Shown piece after piece: positions 8,497 to 9,272 of a stretch of 9,272 nt of DNA. The notes below the pieces were generated by a model. The model was given only the letters and a program-made list of their open reading frames with translations, was not told where the DNA came from and made no database searches. The stretch spans positions 1 through 9,272 of the forward strand of contig JAOAPJ010000119.1 of the NCBI GenBank assembly GCA_025462805.1, written 5' to 3'. The position numbers and the translations under genes were made by a program. Source of the DNA: Acidobacteriaceae bacterium (GTDB lineage Bacteria > Acidobacteriota > Terriglobia > Terriglobales > Acidobacteriaceae). Numbering within the stretch: position 1 is the first letter of the stretch; each line of letters begins with the position of its first letter.

Positions 8497-9272
8497 TCAC
8501 AGCACCTGCGAGTTCGCATCCGGATCCGGACGGAAGCTGCAATCGTGCATCGCATGCTGGATCTCGCGGTTCTTCATGAAGTACTCCCACACCGACCCGG
8601 TTCGCAGATTCTCCGCCATCAGCAGCCCGATCCCCACATCGATCCCGATCACATCCTCCGCAAACCAGCCGGCCTTCGGTTGAAACGCATCCACGAACCC
8701 ATACCGCTGATACACACGGTCCCCGTACCGCTGCCGCATGTTCATCAGCACATGCGCGCACTCTGCCGGCAGAAACACCACCGACCCTGCACACGCACAC
8801 GGCACTAGCGTTCCGTCCGGCTGCCCCATATCCGGCGGCCCGCCCCATACCCGGTAGCCTTGGCGTGAGTCTGAAGCACTGATGCCCCACAGATCCTGGT
8901 CGATCCAGGGAAATTTCTGCCCCTGCACCAGACACCACAGTTGATGAGCTCGCGTCGCAGCGATCGAATTCGTGAAATAGTTCGCGTGCTTGTCACGGAT
9001 GTCGCGGTAATCGCACCACGCCTGCGGATACTGGTGGATGAACAGCGGCGCCACGCCCGTGATGTAGTCGATGCCGCCGTACGGCACGATGGGCCGCTGC
9101 AGTGCCTCCCAGCTCGCCGCCGTTATCGGGTGCGTCGGGGAGGCGATCGCCATCAGGTACATCGTGGTCAGCTCGGCATAGATATCCCAGCGATGCCTCA
9201 GGAAGCCCTGCTCCGGCAGCCATCCCATCGACAGCGTGTCGCCGCCGTTCAGCATCCACTGCCAGTCCACCC
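8497..9272 (-). CDS. PF10091 'glycoamylase'/GH144-like glycan hydrolase, C-terminal part
   Basis: The frame is open to the window edge, so the N-terminus lies outside; the GTG at 9270 is internal. About 257 residues of an all-helical barrel are visible: DWQWMLNGGDTLSMGWLPE at 2-20, FLRHRWDIYAE at 23-33, PLFIHQYPQAWCDYRDI at 75-91, FTNSIAATRAH at 99-109, LWGISASDSRQGYRVWGG at 127-144, DGTLVPCACAGSVVF at 152-166, YGFVDAFQP at 190-198, and DVIGIDVGIGLLMAENLRTG at 206-225. This string of motifs is typical of PF10091, often named 'glucoamylase' in databases. The characterised GH144 members cleave beta-1,2-glucan, and a related domain sits in cyclic beta-1,2-glucan synthases. The substrate here is therefore probably a beta-glucan and not starch, but this is inferred from family. 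The protein ends soon after the last conserved helix with a short polar tail. Secretion cannot be judged because the N-terminus is missing. The GH15 gene follows about 100 nt later. Confidence 0.85.
   Translation of the reverse strand, partial: VDWQWMLNGGDTLSMGWLPEQGFLRHRWDIYAELTTMYLMAIASPTHPITAASWEALQRPIVPYGGIDYITGVAPLFIHQYPQAWCDYRDIRDKHANYFTNSIAATRAHQLWCLVQGQKFPWIDQDLWGISASDSRQGYRVWGGPPDMGQPDGTLVPCACAGSVVFLPAECAHVLMNMRQRYGDRVYQRYGFVDAFQPKAGWFAEDVIGIDVGIGLLMAENLRTGSVWEYFMKNREIQHAMHDCSFRPDPDANSQVL

Overview
The window is one strand-coherent block of carbohydrate genes. Every gene I can support reads on the minus strand, so transcription runs from high to low coordinates. Dense coding, high G+C with a strong G/C bias at third codon positions, and the gene set fit a soil Acidobacteriota bacterium of the Terriglobia type (Granulicella, Edaphobacter or Terriglobus relatives). 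That placement is inferred from gene content and style, not from a marker gene.

In order of transcription: (1) 9272-8497, the 3' part of a PF10091 'glycoamylase'/GH144-like glycan hydrolase whose start lies outside the window; (2) 8397-5935, a GH15 glucoamylase-type glucosidase with no visible signal peptide; (3) a gap of about 390 bp that should hold the transketolase leader and includes a possible 23-residue leader ORF; (4) tkt, transketolase, 5542-3491; (5) a YihX-like HAD sugar phosphatase, 3369-2740, with a strong hairpin between tkt and this gene; (6) gnd, a short-form 6-phosphogluconate dehydrogenase, 2696-1788; (7) zwf, glucose-6-phosphate dehydrogenase, 1664-120; (8) 2 nt later, the first 39 codons of a gene that is probably pgl (6-phosphogluconolactonase), cut by the window edge.

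Together the genes describe a route from glucose polymers to the pentose phosphate pathway. Glycoside hydrolases release glucose. After phosphorylation (no kinase is visible here), zwf, pgl and gnd oxidise glucose-6-phosphate to ribulose-5-phosphate, and transketolase links the pentoses back to glycolysis. The HAD protein may trim sugar phosphates such as glucose-1-phosphate. Coenzyme residues suggest a split: zwf looks NADP-type, whereas gnd has an Asp and no Arg after its second beta strand, which suggests NAD+.

I see no tRNA, rRNA, CRISPR array, transposase, integrase or other mobile element. The core is ordinary central metabolism, and I do not find a clearly new system. The points worth a second look are the HAD gene inside the operon, the Gnd cofactor, the tkt leader, the hairpin, the repeat-like zwf-gnd spacer and the glycan specificity of the PF10091 protein.
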